From Chrysogorgia sp. JL179-B06 (taxonomy: Eukaryota; Cnidaria; Anthozoa; Scleralcyonacea; Chrysogorgiidae): a stretch of 64,000 bases of DNA. The DNA lies in NCBI GenBank assembly GCA_035772405.1, contig JAYKKM010000147.1, forward strand, positions 3,926,501 through 3,990,500, read 5' to 3'. Positions within the stretch are counted from its first letter, which is position 1; each line of letters begins with the position of its first letter. A program made the position numbers and the translations under genes. The notes under the pieces were generated by a model. It was given only the letters and a program-made list of their open reading frames with translations, ran no database searches and was not told the origin of the DNA. Of the stretch, positions 8,703 to 20,200 are shown in pieces.

Positions 8703-11700
8703 CTTAGAGGATGGAGAAACCCTTGATCGGGGGGGGGGGGTCTAGGGGGTTATGTTATAGGATTAAATCTAGGCGAAGGACGTTAGGATTAGGTTTACGA
8801 CTATAGGTTTATGATTAGGGTTACAATTAGGGTTAGGTTAGTATATATTCTAAGATTGTATATATTCTAACACTCGAAATTTTCCTTCACCATAAATCCT
8901 TAGAACATGCAGTTTAATCGAGTGAAATACCAAATATTACTTGTATAGTTTGACATCTAAACGTTAGTGTATGTTTTTTCTATCGTTTAGTTATTTCCGA
9001 TATTCGTACGAAGATGAACATGTAGTAGGAAAACAATGAAAAACAAATTTGAAGAAGTCTTTAGAAGTAAGGTTTATTGACGATTGTATCGAATCACAAT
9101 TTTGTCGTTTGTGTGGCAGGCGAAAATGTTTAGTTATTTTTTGTTCAGTGATGTAGAGTAGACATTGAATACATAATCAATAAGTATTGTACGCCGTTTT
9201 CACATCAGATAGCGAGAATTATCAAGGCCTCTTTTTATGTTATCCCACATTCACAATCTCGATCTTGCAATAATTCGCATAGCCTCATGTGAAAACCAAG
9301 TCCTGCATGTGTGCAGTATGACAACTATATATAACCATGCATGTAAAACTCTGAGATAATTTGAGGAATGTTAACTGATAAGTTTAAAACATTTGAAAAA
9401 AACTTACGTTCAACTGAAATAAGAATACTGTGAGTAACTTTCAATTGTCTTGAGATGATAAACGTTGAGATGATAAACGTTGACAGGACTTGGCAGTTTG
9501 ATTCCAGGTTCGCAAGGGACTTGCTTTTATACTTTACAGTCCGTTCCTGGAAAACAATTAATTTCTTTGTATATTCAAATTAAAACTATGGGTGTGTTAT
9601 GTTTCTCACATGAACAAAAATATTCGAAATTATTTTGTTGAGACGGAACTATTAAGCTGAGGCCATGCATTTATTTCTTTATCAAAGTTTGGCATTTTTA
9701 TCAAACGCGGGGGAACTTCTCGACTTCCTGTGCTTTGCCAGGGTTTCGCCATTTACAACTATTTTTTCTACATTGAGCAATATAGAAAATTTAATTTATT
9801 ACTGTCGGAACATTTAGTGTGATGCATGTTTTAAGTCGACATGTTTCAGGTAAAAACCGCCCTGAAACTATAGAGCAAGTTGATCAACAAAATAAGTGTC
9901 AAAGTGGTCGAGTGAACAGAACTTAAATTATTTCGGATATTTTGAGCAGTAAAGATCAGATAGATATGCTATAGCACAAGATGCTTTCATTTGACATTTT
10001 TTCAAATGTTGGTATTATGATGAATATAAAGCAAAAGGAAATTGTGTTTTTAACCATAAACTACGTCAATTTCATCGAAGTACAATATCAATAATGTAGC
10101 TTGAACTATATATATATATGAGGCATTGATTATCTATAATTATTAAGTAGATATCTAAATTTCAATGCAAATAGTTATCCCATACAGATCTTTGAGATGG
10201 TATTTTGAGTAACGGCAGATAATAAGATCGAATATAGACTAATAGTAAATAGTTATAGCCGATGCTTATTGTGCAAATAAACAAAACACGATTCATTAAC
10301 AAAACACGATTGTCCTGTAACAGCACTCGCGTTTTTGGTTCTACTCATGACATCATAATGACGTCAAAGAACCTTGAGCAGACAACTTCGAGAACCTTAT
10401 TGAAAACAATTACATGCGATGTATAGCCTCTGTTTATAATAAATTGTAAGTAATTTTATTTAAGAATTTTCAAATAACACATGATAGCATCAGACATGAA
10501 CTATATATATAGCTATAACTATTTTAACCCACATTTTCTCTTGTATTTTAGTATAATATAGTATAGTATAGTATATAGAATTTTATCTGTTTATATTACT
10601 TATTTTATTTTATTTAACTTAAATTGTGTTTTTAAAATTATTTGTAATAGCTAAATACATTGACCCTTTTCAATAAAGTTTTTTCTTAAAACAATAAAGT
10701 TTTTTTTCGAACATTGTTATTTGTTATGTATATTTTGTTATGAACATTGTTATTTTGTTATGAACATTTCAATATGCATATTGTCGTACTGGCGAAATTT
10801 TACAAGAGGCTGAACAGTGCTTGCCAGAATGACGTTCAAACATGATGTTATAGGGACCTCAAGATCGTTAAGATGATGGCGGTTAAAAAATAATAGAAAT
10901 TTTGGCATCTAAAAGAAGTCATGGTTAGTTGACTACGGTATTTTATTCTTGAAGCTTGTTTTATGACTTCCAAAACACTTCAATACTGTTAAAACAATTG
11001 CAGTGTCTTTTTCTAAAGCAATCTTAAGGAACAGCTCTCAACTCTCTGTGAGTTCACGTCGTCCTGAAGATGTGACAATGCTCAGAGTTGCTACTGTAAA
11101 CAGAACGACGACGGTGTCGAGAATACTCTTAGGACTAAAATAATTATTCATTCTCTTTGTTTTGCATGAATAATTATTTTGTTTTGAATGACGTCATCGT
11201 TAAGGTTATCGCGCTGGAACAACTTGGAAGTGATGTAGGTTTTTGAGAAAATCAGATGATTGGAAAATAATTATTTATGACACGACTATTTTTGCAAATA
11301 AGTGCGCACACAATTAGGACAATTATATGCATATAATCGTTTCGGTCATCTGCGATGCACAGTTTAAAAGGACTGGGACGATGTGGACGACTATATGAGA
11401 ACCATCCTTAATTAGCGAGTAACTAAAGACAGCTTTATAGCTGAATGTATTGCGTCGGCTATCACAATTATCATTTATCGTAACATTATGTGTCTTTAAT
11501 TGGGATTGAATCATGTTGAGAATATCATGGGAGTAATGGTATCAATTATATTTTAAAAATGTTTTAGAATAATGACCACTAACAACCTATAGTTATTATT
11601 GGCATGTATAACTTGAAATTATAGAGATTCTTATTCATGCAAACTGTTTCTGCAATGGCCGCTCTTTCATGTCAACCTATATTGTCTTATATAAGCAGAC

Positions 11701-12293
11701 AAAACAAACTGTGAATTTGTAAAATGTTTTCATAGGTTTAACCAATTGAGATGCGGTGTTAAAATTGGTGTTATTCAGTAAATAGAACCTGACCAAATTG
11801 TTGATCAATGTAAGCACACAAAACAAGCAGTCTAATAGTAGTAAAAAAGTAGAGTGCTACTTGGACAGTGTTTTGGATATATAGCAAAGTGAAAAGGTGG
11901 TAAACTGCCAAGTGAAAAGGTGTTATCCTGCGATAACACGCGTTATTGTGTATCTGTAGGTCTCTGAATCTTCAACTGCATAAGCGAAACCACAGTTGCC
12001 CAAGCTCGTTGTGTGGTAATCTGTGTTTATATTGGAATTTATTTGATTTGTCAAAATTAGAGGATATTTTCATCTATTATTTGCAGTTAATGAAATAATG
12101 CGTAGTTATATCTACCATAAAGTGTATGTGTGATCAGTGTCTGTTCTGTAATATTTAGGACATTTACAGCGAAAATATAATGGCAATATATAACCATATA
12201 TTAAATTTGTTAATATCGAAAAATTATACTAAGACTATTCAACAAAATAAACATTTATAAATCTTGTTGTTTTTCCTTGTAAAACTTGGCACC
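8703..12293. other. Non-coding host sequence of unit B
   Basis: It is the homologue of 818-5043 without the 505-bp MITE. A 12-G homopolymer lies at 8729-8740 (14 G in the B' copy at 59688-59701). The empty MITE site is near 9920. The left arm of the unit B long inverted repeat starts at about 9619. The only ORF over 60 aa (11323-11514, minus) lies in AT-rich repeat and is not a credible gene. Confidence 0.6.
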
Positions 12294-12356
12294 ATTCTGT
12301 TCATTATACTTCAAACCCGTTTGTGATATGTAGGTTTGAAGTATAATGAACAGAAT
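12294..12356. repeat. Perfect 24-bp hairpin, unit B copy
   Basis: The arms 12294-12317 and 12333-12356 are identical to those at 5044-5106, including the 15-nt loop. Confidence 0.75.
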
Positions 12357-12559
12357 ATAGCTATAGCATGCAATATAGCTTCATGTGTGCTATGCTATAT
12401 TGCTATGCACGAAGATGTTTAGCTAAAGCTTCGTGTATCACGGCATGCTATTTACAATCTGCATGGAAATTCCTAAATAAAATTATTTACAACTTATTTT
12501 AAACAGGCTACATTGCATGCAATTGTTAGGGTTTAGGAAGTTGTTTCCTCAAGGTTCTT

Positions 12560-12589
12560 TGACGTCATATATGACGTCATATGACGTCA
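12560..12589. promoter_or_regulatory. Triple TGACGTCA cluster, unit B
   Basis: Three perfect CRE palindromes lie at 12560-12567, 12572-12579 and 12582-12589. One of the three is mutated in unit A. Confidence 0.4.
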
Positions 12590-12782
12590 GTAGAAACAAA
12601 ACGCGAGTGCACAATAGCTTCAGCTGTAACATTATTTAGTATTAGTCTTTATTATATAGATGGGAGTGTTTTACTAAGAAATATGCAGTGACATATGTTC
12701 CATATCCTCACTAATGAAGATATCGATCACATGATTAAACATTTTCCCACCTTTTGCATTGAATCTATATAATAAAAAGAAA

Positions 12783-12923
12783 ATTACAAGGTGCATGGCT
12801 TGAAGATATGAATTTTATGTTCTCGTAGTAAAAACAATATTTTACACATTCGCTACGCTCATTCGTAAAATATTATTTTCACCACTCGAAGATAAAATTC
12901 ATATCTTCGCACCACCGTGTAAT
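12783..12923. mobile_element. Short foldback MITE, unit B copy
   Basis: Homologous to 5540-5676, with an extra 'cat' near the left arm. Confidence 0.6.
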
Positions 12924-13130
12924 ATCGGGCTTCTAGTCCCACCTCTGCGGCCAAGAGTTCGAATGCTGAGCTCGGACATTTGATCGCACGTGGAAAGAGT
13001 TGGTCAACACTCTTTCGAAAATCGTGGGTTTTCTCCGGGTTCTCCGGTTTCCTCCCACAGGGAAGTTGTCAGGGCGGGTTACGATAAATAGTTAGGAAAA
13101 CTAATGATGATAAAAACTGTAAACATAAAC
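12924..13130 (+). mobile_element. SINE-like element, unit B copy
   Basis: Homologous to 5677-5890 but with about 20 bp deleted at the head ('gatcagggccactgcc' missing). The box-B-like 'gagttcgaatgc' is retained. Confidence 0.5.
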
Positions 13131-13383
13131 AGCTAGGGTTGATTGATTCGGGGTATTGGGTACTAGGTACCGAATATCATAGAATAAATTATCGTGTTGT
13201 ATAAAGCGCATTTGATCATATACACAATTGTTAATTTGCGCTATATAAATAGTAAACATTATTATTATTATATTTGATCTTGTTATCGGCCGTTATTCAG
13301 AATACCATCTCAAAGACCCGTATGGATAAATTTGTATGATTAAATATCACCTCATTGAAAAGGCATTTGAAATTTAATGTTCT

Positions 13384-13918
13384 TTAAAGTGCCCCTGTGA
13401 TCAAATTTTTGGTATCCCTAATTTTTACATATTTGTAAAGTGCATGGTGTTCTTACTTAACTTGCCAAATTTCAAGCAATTGCGAGCATGGGAAGTTGCC
13501 TTTTCATACTGTTTTTATACGAGATTATACGGCCGCCATTACTCGAACATGTTCCGGACGCTTAGATTGCGATTAGAGGAAGTGACGTCAAAGACGCAAC
13601 ACGTGGCTAGTTGTGTATGAATATAAAGATATACTTGGGGAAAACTTTCTATTGTAACTTGTCGTATAATTGCCATTAAGCTTTGTCACATGTTGAGTCT
13701 CTGACGTCACAATTACATACTGTGGAATCGCGGGCTCGTCTGGAACAAGTTTTGAGCAATGGCGGACAACATTTGGGCTTCTTTGGAAGTTAAATTTCTT
13801 GTGATAGAATGTTTGTTGTTCATTTTTTTGGCAAATGAGAACATTTATTAACCTAAAATGATGTTCTTTAAGAAAAAGGCCAGGAAACATGTGATATTTT
13901 GTCGCAGGGGCACTTTAA
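13384..13918. mobile_element. TTAA MITE (second family), unit B copy
   Basis: The element is 13388-13914 between TTAA at 13384-13387 and 13915-13918, homologous to 6151-6675. Its presence at the same place in A and B shows that insertion preceded the A/B duplication. A 100-aa minus ORF across the right half is a by-product. Confidence 0.75.
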
Positions 13919-14985
13919 CGAAATTGACGTAGCTTATGGTTGAAAACACACTTTCTTTTTGCTCATTTATAATAACAACAAAATGTGAACAAAACGTCAA
14001 AAGGAAGCATCTTATATGGTAGCATATCTATCTGATATTTTCTTTTCAAAATATCCGAACCTGTAATTTAAGTTTCGCTCAGTCGACCACTTTAGCACTT
14101 ATTTTGCTTATCAACCTGCTGTATAGGTGTGCGAACATTCTGTAGAGCAGTTTTACTACAAACTTATCGGCTTAAAACATCCTGATTACCTTAAACGAAT
14201 GTTGCGCAGCAAATTAAATTTTCTATATATTTAAATTGATATATTACTCAATGTAGAACAATAGTTGTGAAAGGGGAAATGTTTTACGCCCCTGGAAGAT
14301 AATTAGTCCCCCCGCGAAACGCCAAACTTTGGTAAAGGGAATGCATGGCCTCAGTCTTAATAGTTCCGTCTCAGCAAAATAATTTCGAAATTTTTACCTC
14401 AAACATGTCGAGTTAAAACATTCATTACACTATAAACGTATGTTCCGGCAGTAACAAATTAAATTTTCTATATTGCTCAATGTAGAAAAATAGTTGTGAA
14501 TGGCGAAATGTGCAGTTACACCCCTGGCAAAGCACAGGAAGCGAGAAGTTCCCCGCGTTTAATCAAAACATCAAAACGTTTAATAAAAAGAATGCATGGC
14601 CTCAGCCTTAACAGTTCCGTCTCAACAAAATAATTTCGAATATTCAGCTGTAATTATAGGGTAACTAGATCGCTTGGTCACTATATTTCTACAGTACACT
14701 TAGGTTTTAGAGGTTTTGTTTTTGGTAATTCACATAATAAAAACTGATGTTCAAGGTTTCAAACAATTAATAAGACGAGAGAGAAGACTCATAGTGTGCA
14801 TCAAGATATATCTTTATTAAGCATTGAAAAGAGGTTGAATTTTTAGCTATCGTGAGTATTGTTGATAAAAGTTTATAAAAATTAATAATGAGTTTAATTA
14901 AATTTAAGATTGAATTGAAATCAACACTAGTTCTATAAATTAAAGTTCAAAAGTGATAAGAATATACTCTGGATTATAATACATC
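13919..14985. other. Right arm of the unit B long inverted repeat and 3' flank of the EF-hand gene
   Basis: Homologous to 6680-7744. No gene is seen. A minus-strand AATAAA near 14813 is the likely polyadenylation signal of the gene at 14986. Confidence 0.55.
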
Positions 14986-15408
14986 CTAACATCCAGTGGG
15001 TATGCAGTCAAAATCATACGGTGCTTTTTTAAACTCGTCGCAATCTATTCCTCCATCTTCATTTATGTCCCCTTGTTTGAAAGTGTCTTGAAGCCCCGGT
15101 GCGTCCGTCTTCATTTCCAAGGTCTCTGCGAATTCTTCATGACTGATTTTGCCATTATTGTCCTTGTCATACTTGGCAAAGTCACACGGAAAGCCACCGT
15201 CGTCATTTTCGATTTCAGGCGCGACCGATCGTTTTCGCCCGCAAACTTGAGTTGTGTAACAATAACGCACTGTGAAATATTGATAACGTCCACAACAGGG
15301 AACATAAACGAGATGAAGAGAGAACCTGCAGACGCGGTAAGTGTACGCCGCCTCCGAACTGCTGATTATCGCACCCAGTACCAGTAATGTGAATAGTGCT
15401 AGCTTCAT
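14986..15408 (-). CDS. Small secreted Cys-rich protein with two EF-hands, unit B
   Basis: A 140-aa paralogue of the unit A gene with a few amino-acid changes (for example Tyr for His after the signal peptide, Leu for Phe in the Cys-rich part, Glu for Gly before the acidic linker, Asp for Asn before EF-hand 2). All nine Cys and both calcium loops are unchanged, which suggests it is still under constraint. Start chosen as in unit A: the splice acceptor 'caatacag' lies just upstream on the minus strand. Confidence 0.75.
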   Translation of the reverse strand: MKLALFTLLVLGAIISSSEAAYTYRVCRFSLHLVYVPCCGRYQYFTVRYCYTTQVCGRKRSVAPEIENDDGGFPCDFAKYDKDNNGKISHEEFAETLEMKTDAPGLQDTFKQGDINEDGGIDCDEFKKAPYDFDCIPTGC

Positions 15409-15652
15409 ATTTCTTCTTTCCTGTATTGAAAAAGCAGGAAATAGATCATATAAATTCATAGTTTCATTAGCAGGTCAAACTGTTTAGTAAATTCATGTTC
15501 TTATATGTAAACCTGAACAGCATAGGCAGTGTGCTACCAAAGTATGAAAACAAGAAAGGTATATATAGTAAACTCCCAATGAGACACTAACGTTTAGAGC
15601 GAAGGCCCTTCATCTTCGTCAGAGCATGGTTATTGTGCTCCTTCATTTTCAG

Positions 15653-15836
15653 ACATATTTGTAAAGATCATATCCTTATTTCACCTGCTGAATTTACGAG
15701 CATGCATGGAAAGTTACCCTTTTCGACTGTCTTTATACAAGGTTATACGGCCACCATTATATACAAGCATGTTCTCAACGGCTATATACGGCCACCATTA
15801 ATCAAGATTAGAATGTTCTATACGTTTACAATACGT
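15653..15836. repeat. Diverged relative of the second TTAA MITE
   Basis: 'acatatttgtaaag', 'gagcatgcatggaaagtt' and 'ttatacggccaccatta' follow the same order as 6180-6310 of the MITE. This is the full form of the fragment at window positions 1-110. Confidence 0.4.
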
Positions 15837-15995
15837 ACCTAAAATGAACAGGTTTTGTGATTGGCTAATTAGAATAAAAGTGGTTAGGGTTAGGACATTG
15901 GTTTCCTTTTTTTGAAATTTCTTCATTGATTCTATTGTTTTATTGTTTTAATCAACCAATCACAAAACTTCTTCATATATAGAAAGGTACGTCGC

Positions 15996-16381
15996 GGGTG
16001 TTTATATGGAGGAGGGCCAGTCCTCTTGGTAGGGCTAGCCCTCTTTGCCGAGATGAATTTCATCCCTTGTTTACATGAGAATTTTTAGCCCTCCTAACCG
16101 TGCTGGCTCGCTGCTCATGCTGGCTCGCTCGAATGCAGCTACGGCTGCATTTATTTTCACACGAAACCCAGAATCCCACTTTTGCGGACAAGTGTTCAAT
16201 TTGTAACTTAAACACAAGCAAACAAACAGGTCGTGCGAAATATACAATTTTCCAGAAAATACTGGTAAAGATAAACTTTGTCACTTGCATGGAGCTTTTA
16301 TTTCCCAGCCCTCTTCAGTGCGTTTATATGAACAATTTCCAGCCCTCCTAGGCGAGATCTCTGGTTGTCAATAGCGACAGC
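15996..16381. mobile_element. Foldback MITE, left part, split by Polinton insertion
   Basis: Identical to 270-655. It is broken at gacagc, the outer Polinton target duplication, and continues at 51611-51778. The insertion therefore hit a MITE rather than unique host DNA. Confidence 0.8.
16376..16381. repeat. Target site duplication GACAGC, left (outer Polinton)
   Basis: gacagc stands directly before the AGTAGT terminus of copy 1 and again directly after the ACTACT terminus at 51611-51616. The empty homologous site at 650-655 has it once. Six-bp duplications are characteristic of Maverick/Polinton integrases. Confidence 0.95.
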
Positions 16382-16674
16382 AGTAGTATAGTAAGTGGGG
16401 CTGCGGGCCCAGCAACGTCAAACGTGAATATAAACGCCAAAACATCACCAAATTTGTGTCGAGCCACAACTCGACAATGTTTTGGTACTCACGTTTTATA
16501 ATCGACGTTGGTGAGCTCACAGCGTCAGTCTCTATGCTATTATGATGATCGTTAGTCAATCTAAACACCCCTCCCACGTTTTCTACTCAATTGATGCCAA
16601 ATATTAAAAAAATCACAACTTTCGCTAAACTTTACGCTACTTTAGCCATTTTTTAGGTGCGTTTCAACATTTTC

Positions 16675-16862
16675 ACAAATTTGTCGAATCGCATTTAAAA
16701 AATAGTCGTCTCAACATTTTCACAAATTTGTCAAACCATATTTTAAAAATATAAAGCACCGTTTCAACATTTTCACAAATTTGTTAAATCACATTTTCAC
16801 AAATTTGTCAAATCACATTTTAAAAAATAGAGAGTGTCGTTTCAATATTTTCACAAATTTGT
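16675..16862. repeat. ACAAATTTGT iteron array in left TIR, copy 1
   Basis: Five copies of the palindrome ACAAATTTGT (starts 16675, 16722, 16775, 16799, 16853) sit in a larger repeated context 'caacattttcacaaatttgt'. Spacings are 47, 53, 24 and 54 bp. Being in every TIR, the array could be a replication-initiator or transcription-factor array. Function is inferred only from position and repetition. Confidence 0.7.
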
Positions 16863-16917
16863 CAAATCACATTTTTACGAATTTATGTATCGTAAAAGTG
16901 TCTCACGCGTGATAAAA

Positions 16918-16957
16918 TTGCCACCTGTTATGCAAATTAGGTTATTGCCACCTGTTA
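16918..16957. promoter_or_regulatory. Octamer ATGCAAAT between two CACCTG repeats in TIR
   Basis: ATGCAAAT (16930-16937), the POU/Oct-1 octamer, is flanked by two 'attgccacctgtta' direct repeats that contain the E-box CACCTG. Adenovirus origins, which also use protein priming, have an Oct-1 site in the inverted terminal repeat. That parallel is inference. The motif is retained in all four TIRs. Confidence 0.4.
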
Positions 16958-16965
16958 ATAATAGA

Positions 16966-17222
16966 TTAGTCCGTTTGTTCACTACTACTTTCAGTGTTTG
17001 TCACCTCACTTCTGAAATGGTGGTCGTACACATATTTAGACGTTGTGATTCCTCCCGACAACAAGCCCAAGAAAGGCACGTACGGTGTCACAATCGCGAC
17101 AATGCTCTCGACGGATCTTTTTGCAACTCGTCATTTAGTTCGTCAGGATTTTCAATAGCGTTCAACCCATCCAGTAAGCTAGCGAATTTGCTGATTAACA
17201 AGTCGGTGAGAAAAGCGTTTGC
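16966..17222 (-). pseudogene. Inverted 3' fragment of the 171-aa gene captured in left TIR
   Basis: On the minus strand this stretch matches codons of the C-terminal half of the 171-aa protein encoded at 32891-33406, up to and including the stop codon (16966-16968). It ends abruptly at 17222, inside the codons for the ANAF region. An about 16-bp deletion near 17108 breaks the frame. It lacks the N-terminal half and a start. Copy 2 has the same truncated, deleted version, so the event predates the burst. Confidence 0.85.
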
Positions 17223-17272
17223 AATTTCGCACGCGTGGAGAGAGTGACCTTATGGGAATCACGTCGCAGTGT

Positions 17273-20200
17273 TTAAGGTATGTCTCTCACTACAATGTTT
17301 TTGTGACCATATGCGTAGGAGTCAATACCATTTTCTAAAAGGTATCGTTTATCATCAAAACAGGATAGCGACACTTTATTAATTTCGTAACTACCTAGCT
17401 GATGTTTAACACTTCTAATGGTCTTCATTGTGTGTCGCAATTGTTTCTGCTCAAGTAACACACTTCTATAATCTTCGTGCTTGATCACTTTTTTAATTAT
17501 ATTCTTTCTAATGCCTTTAGCGGTTTTCCCACCACCCCCATCCTCTTTCAAATAGCTGTACATTTTACTGCGCAACCCAACGAACTCAATAATTGGTGTT
17601 CCAGCGCACTCGTCTTTCATCTTGCCAATAACTTTCTTATTCTCTTTGAAAGCGAACGGGTTGTCTGCAGGGTAATCGCTATTGTCAAACTTTTCGCGCT
17701 CCTCCATGAAGTCGGAATAAACGTCGCCAGTTTTGATTGAGTACAACAGACTGTCAGTGTCAGTGAAGTGCAATCTACAGGTGTCGCTAGAGTACTTTTT
17801 CATAATATAATTATAGTGAAAATTGTACATCAGCGTTTTACTCAAGTCTAGTATGCACATACCCACATATGCAGGTCTATTTAGTGTCAGCGTTTCTTTA
17901 ACCTTATGGACAGCGACTAAGTTCTCGCTAAATATTTTGCAAGACACAAACGTTGGCTTCGAGACAAGCTTTTCTAATTTCTTCGCAGTGGTCACTAATC
18001 TTACGTCCACACGCTTCCTCAAGTTTTCCATCGTTTTTCCGAACACACTGTTGTTCATCAACTTGAAGAAGTCCTTCTCAAAAGCGTTCTTAGCCGCAGT
18101 TCTCTTGACTGTGTTAAAGTCGATGTACTTACCCAACCACTTGGACTGGTCGAACTGTAGGACCCTATACACCTTTTTGATTTTTAGTCCAAGACCCGTG
18201 TACAACTGCAGATTTCTATAGTGACACACGTACTTTTTTTTGTCCATCAAATTAGTCACCAGCTTCTTTACACCACCAACACTCACGTTAAACTTATTTT
18301 TGATTTTCGTGCAGTACTCTGACAACATGTCGACAGTTATCTCCATCTTTTCAGGAGCCAGCGGGTAATCGTTATGTAGGTCATGCAAATGGGCTGGATA
18401 CTCCAAGTCGACTTCAAGCAGTAAACCTTTTTTACTATTGTTGTGATAGTCGTGTAGATTAACCTTTTTTATTTCTTTCTCAGTCAACCACTTGAAGCCA
18501 CCCGTAGGTAGACTTCGACTCATTGCCCACCCATATAAATTGTTGGCGTCAAGGTACATCAAATACTTCGACTCTTGCGCTTTATCGTACCCCTTCATGT
18601 ATTTATTATTCGCCACGCCATGTCTGTTGCATATGTAGCTCACACCACCACGCATACCTAATTCTACGAACTGGAACATGTCGATGTCGGACAATAACTC
18701 GAGTTCTACTCCAGTCATCTTTAACATGGCATCCCAAGCTAACCCAGGCGACGTGAAATAGTGACACGGGTCTAATTTATACTCGCGATGGCATGTCTTT
18801 CTAAAGTTCTCAAAAACGTCGGCAAGCAAGAGCACATCGCTTTTCAAATACAGGTCGTGATACCCACCCATACTTTCAACGTTGAAGTAGTCCCACACAT
18901 CGATGGCGCGCTCATGCATTTCCTCCGTAATATGCTCATCATTCAGAACGCTGTAGAAGTCCTTTTTGGAGGGTAACTCGCTTTCGTCGAATTTTTCAAA
19001 GGAGTCCATGTAATCATAGGGATAGACCCCCTTTCTTGTCATAAGTGCCAACCCCTCGTCGCGAAACACTTCTGACGTGTATTTGAAAGCGTCCCTTGGT
19101 AGGTTCTTCACCAAGTTGTCTAGGCCGCTACTCATGAACTGGAAGCTGTCCAAAAATACCAAGTTTTTTCCAAGCATGAACGCCATGTACTTCTCCATGT
19201 TGTTTGGTATCACATTTATGTCTTGGCCAAACTTACCAATCTCCTGCATAATGAAATGGCTATCATAGCCACGTAAGTTATGAAAGATCACAGGGATTTT
19301 GTCAGTCAACTTAAAGTTCACATTACAATCACGATGTGCGGACCCTCTGTACTTACCTGACACGTGACAGTGGTCTCTCACTCTAACGTTAGCACCAGTG
19401 TACTCAACACTGCAAATATGACAACTTTTAGCCTCGTCAAAGTTCTTCTTATCGGCATCAGTCAGTATCATTTCTTTGTTAAAGTGACTCTCAGATGTCT
19501 CTTTACAATATTCGACAATTTCTAACATCTCCCCAATGAACTTGTTGACTGCGTTTTCACCGCGATACACTTTCACTGGCTTACTGTACTCGTTGTCGTA
19601 GCAACAAACTAATTTATACCCATAACCGCAGTCAACGTGTCTCTGATAAGCGTTTGTGTAGCTACACTCGCTTGACAGCTTTGTTGTGTGCACCTTCTGT
19701 GTGATAGCCTCAAAGTCTGCATACACCACAAATGGTACATTTAATTGTCTGCTAAAATTCTCGTATTTCACTTTCGCACCTTTTTGCGGCATTTTAATAG
19801 CTTGCTTCCCATTAATGACCAAACACACTTCCACATGACTTTCAAGCACGTCCGCACGGGTGAAACACTGCAAACAATACCTGCAAAAGTGCTTTCTCGC
19901 CTTGTGCTCTGTCTGACGGTACATGAATTTGTTAAAGTCGCGAATGTACACATAATGCTTGTTGCCCACGTCATTAGTTATCAACAATAGGTCCATATGG
20001 TCAGGATACGCCTCCTTAGAAACGTACACAGGGAATGGCTGCTTATTTTCATACCCAAAAACATTGATGCTAATTTCGTTAGCCTTTTCGATCTTGTTGT
20101 AGTCTTTGACTGATACTGGGAAGTCAATTCCGTCATAATTCAGCTCACCGACATGCCTAGCGTACTTCGACGTTCTATCGGAGTGTTTTCCAACAGGAAA

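Larger units (their letters stand above)
9619..14644. repeat. Long imperfect inverted repeat, unit B copy
   Basis: It has the same architecture as 1806-7407 but is shorter, because the 505-bp MITE is absent and several small deletions occurred. It starts 'aatattcgaaattattttg' (9619) and ends with the complement at 14644. The tandem duplication of the outer right end is also present. Confidence 0.6.
1..15726. repeat. 15.7-kb higher-order host repeat, first copy (units A+B)
   Basis: Position 1 matches position 15727 onward. After the Polinton insertions the match resumes at 51611 (equivalent to 650) and runs to the window end with a constant offset of 50960-50961. Inside the dimer, unit A (1 to about 8424) and unit B (about 8425-15726) align with offsets of 7241 to 7878 and differ by many indels and substitutions. 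Copies A/A' and B/B' differ at only a few positions per several kb. The monomer duplication is therefore old and the dimer duplication recent. A false duplication by the assembler is possible because copy-to-copy differences are so few. Confidence 0.9.
16382..17222. repeat. Left terminal inverted repeat, copy 1
   Basis: The 841 bp are inverted with respect to 33134-33967 plus 51587-51610. The outermost 'AGTAGTATAGTA' has the short tandem repetition typical of Polinton ends, followed by a GC-rich palindromic patch 'gctgcgggcccagc'. The inner part holds an iteron array and an inverted fragment of the 171-aa gene. Left and right differ by an about 16-bp deletion near 17108 in the left copy. Confidence 0.92.

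Noticed and set aside
13588..13890. 100-aa ORF in the unit B TTAA MITE
   Set aside because: The unit A equivalent is different in length and frame; it lies across a non-autonomous element.
16675..16862. CRISPR array
   Set aside because: The repeats are short palindromes with irregular spacing in a eukaryotic transposon end; there are no spacers and no cas genes.
16834..17247. 137-aa plus ORF across the left TIR, and similar ORFs in the other TIRs
   Set aside because: It is antisense to the captured 171-aa gene fragment and to the iterons; not a gene.
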